Assembly: GCA_023128135.1 (NCBI GenBank)
Contig: JAGMEO010000023.1
Span: 1 to 8,064 of the forward strand
Length of the DNA: 8,064 nt
Direction: 5' to 3'
Source of the DNA: Candidatus Bathyarchaeota archaeon
GTDB lineage: Archaea > Thermoproteota > Bathyarchaeia > RBG-16-48-13 > JAGMEO01
The position numbers and the translations under genes were made by a program. Shown in pieces: positions 6,645 through 8,064 of the stretch. Numbering within the stretch: the first letter of the stretch is position 1; the number at the start of each line of letters is the position of its first letter. The notes beneath the pieces were generated by a model. That model was not told the DNA's origin. It worked only from the letters and a program-made list of their open reading frames with translations, and made no database searches.

Positions 6645-6652
6645 ACATCATT

Positions 6653-7003
6653 ATGGCATTAAATTTGGACGTACTTCTCATCAACATTGTCATAAGCACT
6701 ATCATTAGCGCACCAGCCTTGTGGTTAGTAGGAAGGGCAATTGTTGGCGGTGAAAAAGCAAAATTTCTGGATGCTGTATGGATTGCTGCACTTGGAACTG
6801 TAATTGGCACGGTGTTTGGAGTATACTTCACAGGGATTATAGCGGCTGTTATTCAATTTATCATCTGGCTTGCTCTCGTCAGACACTTTTTCGACGCGAC
6901 ATGGAGTCAAGCATTGATTACCGCCATCTTAAACGTCGTCGTCTGGATAATAATCACATTTATTCTAAGTCTGATAGGGTTGGCCATATTCCGGTTCATC
7001 TAG
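6653..7003 (+). CDS. Small polytopic membrane protein, uncharacterised archaeal type
   Basis: The 116-residue product is almost entirely hydrophobic, with three to four predicted helices at roughly 5-27, 38-60, 61-77 and 84-115. A short loop contains GRAIVGGEKAKF (about 27-38), and there is a RHFFDATW segment (about 77-84) between the last helices. It has no cysteines, signal peptide or catalytic motif. Repeated glycines inside the helices (GTVIGTVFG) suggest tight helix packing. I recognise the general look of small conserved archaeal membrane proteins with a GRA-GG-KA loop but cannot name a family or function. The gene has its own promoter and SD and is followed by a T-rich tract, so it is probably monocistronic. 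The following genes also encode membrane-associated small proteins. Confidence 0.8.
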   Translation: MALNLDVLLINIVISTIISAPALWLVGRAIVGGEKAKFLDAVWIAALGTVIGTVFGVYFTGIIAAVIQFIIWLALVRHFFDATWSQALITAILNVVVWIIITFILSLIGLAIFRFI

Positions 7004-7030
7004 AAATAACATAAAATAAACCATTTTCAC

Positions 7031-7046
7031 CCTTTTTTATTTTTAT
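7031..7046 (+). terminator. T-rich archaeal terminator
   Basis: CCTTTTTTATTTTTAT begins 27 bases after the stop of the polytopic membrane protein gene. Archaeal RNA polymerase terminates at such U-rich tracts without a hairpin. The adjoining TTTATATAAA (7042-7051) could also act as a TATA box for the next gene, in which case that leader would be about 120 bases long. Confidence 0.55.
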
Positions 7047-7177
7047 ATAAATTAAAATCAAAATGGCATATGTTCTTTGGCCTGTGTGATATTTTGAATA
7101 GAAAAGAGGGATGCCAAAATGTTTAAAACCATTCTCCAATATCCGACTAAAAGAGTTCGAAGATTATACAATGTAAA

Positions 7178-7184
7178 AAGGAGG
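7178..7184 (+). promoter_or_regulatory. Strong ribosome binding site (AAGGAGG) for the zinc ribbon-DUF4342 gene
   Basis: AAGGAGG is the best SD in the window, 10 bases before ATG 7195. It indicates an SD-led mRNA with a leader. A TATA-like GTTTAAAACC at 7121-7130 could give a start near 7150. Confidence 0.75.
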
Positions 7185-7194
7185 AAAAGAAATA

Positions 7195-7512
7195 ATGAAA
7201 TACTGTTATAGTTGTGGGTCAGAGTTAATAGAAGGTTCTGAGTATTGCCACAAATGTGGAACTCCTGTTGGCAAAGTTGTCAAAGAGGAATTCTCTGTTA
7301 AATCTGAGGAACTCATCGATAAAGTAAAAAAACTATTGCATGAAGGTAATGTCACGAAAATAATTGTAAAGGACGAGAATGGTAAACTATTGTTGGAGAT
7401 TCCGGCTACAGTTGGAGTAATAGGTGCTATCCTAGCGCCATGGTTGGCTGCATTGGGTGCAATAGCAGCATTAGTCACAAACTGCACTGTCACCGTGATA
7501 AGGAAAGAATAG
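7195..7512 (+). CDS. Zinc ribbon-DUF4342 protein
   Basis: The 105-residue protein has an N-terminal zinc ribbon of the double CxxC type (C4, C7, C18, C21; CYSCG and CHKCG). A linker leads to a DUF4342-like domain at about 33-102. That domain shows the expected order: a charged helix (EELIDKVKKLLHEGN), a strand pair with VTKIIVKDENGKLLLEIP, then a glycine/alanine-rich hydrophobic region (TVGVIGAILAPWLAALGAIAAL) that could be a membrane hairpin, and a final CTVTVIRKE. In bacteria, as I recall, DUF4342 is often joined to a UBA-like domain; here a zinc ribbon takes that place. The function of DUF4342 is unknown. The start is fixed by a strong SD. It sits 77 bp before another gene with a zinc ribbon of identical cysteine spacing, which suggests related regulation or partners. 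Confidence 0.88.
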   Translation: MKYCYSCGSELIEGSEYCHKCGTPVGKVVKEEFSVKSEELIDKVKKLLHEGNVTKIIVKDENGKLLLEIPATVGVIGAILAPWLAALGAIAALVTNCTVTVIRKE

Positions 7513-7526
7513 CCTACATATTATCC

Positions 7527-7544
7527 GTCCATGAATACATGGAC
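7527..7544 (+). other. Perfect 7-bp inverted repeat (hairpin or operator) between the two zinc-ribbon genes
   Basis: GTCCATG at 7527-7533 and CATGGAC at 7538-7544 pair perfectly around AATA. GTTTTATTAT follows at once. It could be a hairpin with U-rich tail ending the DUF4342 mRNA, or a dimer operator just upstream of the TATA-like TTTTATTAT of the next gene. The position, 14 bases after one stop and 45 bases before the next start, fits either. Confidence 0.6.
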
Positions 7545-7546
7545 AA

Positions 7547-7556
7547 GTTTTATTAT
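7547..7556 (+). promoter_or_regulatory. Possible TATA box for the zinc ribbon-two-TM gene
   Basis: GTTTTATTAT is centred about 39 bases upstream of ATG 7590, predicting a start near 7577. The short leader would then carry GTGATC (7580-7585), which matches the downstream half of the archaeal SD (GGTGATC), 4 bases before the ATG. The element overlaps the U-tract expected for termination after the upstream hairpin. Confidence 0.4.
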
Positions 7557-7589
7557 CATCTTCCAATTTTCTAATTTTAGTGATCTAAA

Positions 7590-7916
7590 ATGGTATATTG
7601 TACTAGCTGTGGTGAGAAAAATCCTGATGACGCTAAGAACTGTTCTAAATGTGGAGAACCATTAACTTCAAGTAGATACGGTGATGATGACTGCTTTGGA
7701 TTTGATCGGAGGATCGAATCGATCGATGAACGAGGTAACTGCTTTGGAATACCTAACATTATCTGGCCATTATTCTTCGGTGCATTAATAGTCATCTGGG
7801 GGCTTTCAATCCTACTGGAGTGGCCTGTTGGTTTTATCTGGAGTAATCTTTGGCCTTACTTCGTAATTCTCATTGGAATAGTAATCATCGTAAGTGCACT
7901 TTATCGTCGCAGATAA
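7590..7916 (+). CDS. Zinc ribbon protein with two-helix membrane domain (LiaI/LiaF-like TM region)
   Basis: The 108-residue protein starts with a zinc ribbon (C4, C7, C18, C21; CTSCGEKNPDD and CSKCGEPL), the same spacing as the upstream DUF4342 protein. A charged linker (about 25-54) contains two more cysteines in a repeated CFG motif (C35 and C51). Two membrane helices follow at roughly 55-77 and 84-104, with the ending NLWPYFVILIGI...YRRR. That second part resembles the LiaI/LiaF-type or DUF5668 membrane domain, where paired helices carry a WP-x-hydrophobic-G signature; the match is by eye. Such domains occur in envelope-stress sensors, and the ribbon and basic tail would face the cytoplasm. 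The function is unknown. It probably shares a transcript with the following partial gene, 29 bp downstream. Confidence 0.85.
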   Translation: MVYCTSCGEKNPDDAKNCSKCGEPLTSSRYGDDDCFGFDRRIESIDERGNCFGIPNIIWPLFFGALIVIWGLSILLEWPVGFIWSNLWPYFVILIGIVIIVSALYRRR

Positions 7917-7945
7917 TTCATTCTTTATAGAGGTTGAGAAAAATC

Positions 7946-8064
7946 GTGAGTGATAGGAAATCCAGATTCCCATTGGATACAATTTCTGCTGGTGTGATTC
8001 TCATTATAATAGCGGTAACCTTCTTACTATACTCCCCGACAATCAGTTTTCACGATATTATTGA
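7946..8064 (+). CDS. N-terminally anchored membrane protein (partial, runs off right edge)
   Basis: From GTG at 7946 a frame stays open for 39 codons to the window end. The product has a short charged start (MSDRKSRFPLDT) followed by a hydrophobic helix (SAGVILIIIAVTFLLY) and then an exposed-looking segment (SPTISFHDII). This is a signal anchor with the remainder probably outside the membrane. AGAGGT at 7929-7934 lies 11 bases before the GTG and is an acceptable, slightly distant SD. It lies 29 bp after the zinc ribbon-two-TM gene on the same strand, so they are probably cotranscribed and may act together. The domain that would identify it lies beyond the window. Confidence 0.6.
   Translation, partial: MSDRKSRFPLDTISAGVILIIIAVTFLLYSPTISFHDII

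Noticed and set aside
6611..6652. Longer start (ATG 6611) for the small polytopic membrane protein
   Set aside because: This ATG sits at the end of the TATA-like CTTTTATA and upstream of the predicted transcription start. ATG 6653 has a GGGAG 8 bases upstream.
7064..7116. TGGCAT...ATGCCA inverted pair in the leader of the DUF4342 gene as a riboswitch or operator
   Set aside because: The arms are 6 bp with a loop of more than 40 bases and no other conserved structure, so chance explains it.
7119..7211. 30-residue basic open frame (MFKTILQYPTK...) upstream of the zinc ribbon-DUF4342 gene
   Set aside because: It overlaps the strong SD and the start of the following gene in another frame, and looks like leader sequence. 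A regulatory leader peptide cannot be excluded, but nothing supports it.

Overview
The window looks archaeal. Evidence: small zinc-ribbon proteins fused to membrane domains, a stand-alone Lrp-type sensor domain, a DUF47-type PhoU protein, AT-rich TATA-like promoter elements, T-rich tracts after genes, and a mix of ATG, GTG and TTG starts, some with Shine-Dalgarno (SD) sequences and some apparently without. The overall style resembles the TACK/Bathyarchaeia or a nearby lineage, but that placement is an inference from protein style. No rRNA, tRNA, CRISPR array, insertion sequence or integrase is visible.

Left part (1-4309): the start of an unidentified membrane-anchored protein and a small RAM-domain (Lrp/AsnC effector-binding) protein lie on the minus strand. 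Divergent to them is a tight plus-strand cluster: glutamine synthetase (glnA), 45 bp, NAD synthetase (nadE), 21 bp, two-domain GMP synthetase (guaA). These connect logically: GlnA fixes ammonia into glutamine, GuaA uses the glutamine amide, and NadE lacks a glutaminase domain and so should use free ammonia. NadE and GuaA share the SGGVDSS pyrophosphatase loop. The RAM protein is a plausible amino-acid sensor for this unit.

Middle (4310-6303): a minus-strand PhoU-like DUF47 protein and a plus-strand Na+/phosphate cotransporter (NptA/PF02690 type) diverge from a 126-bp AT-rich region. They are probably a phosphate-uptake and regulator pair. The transporter keeps the QSSS motif in its first repeat but has GSSS in the second.

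Right part (6304-8064): a 349-bp stretch without an intact gene holds what looks like the C-terminal surface-anchor remnant of a lost secreted protein. Four small genes follow on the plus strand: a polytopic membrane protein, a zinc ribbon-DUF4342 protein, a zinc ribbon-two-TM protein resembling LiaI/LiaF-type membrane domains, and the start of an N-terminally anchored protein cut by the window end. This run of small membrane and zinc-ribbon proteins is the least understood part and the best place to look for something undescribed. Its function cannot be read from sequence alone.
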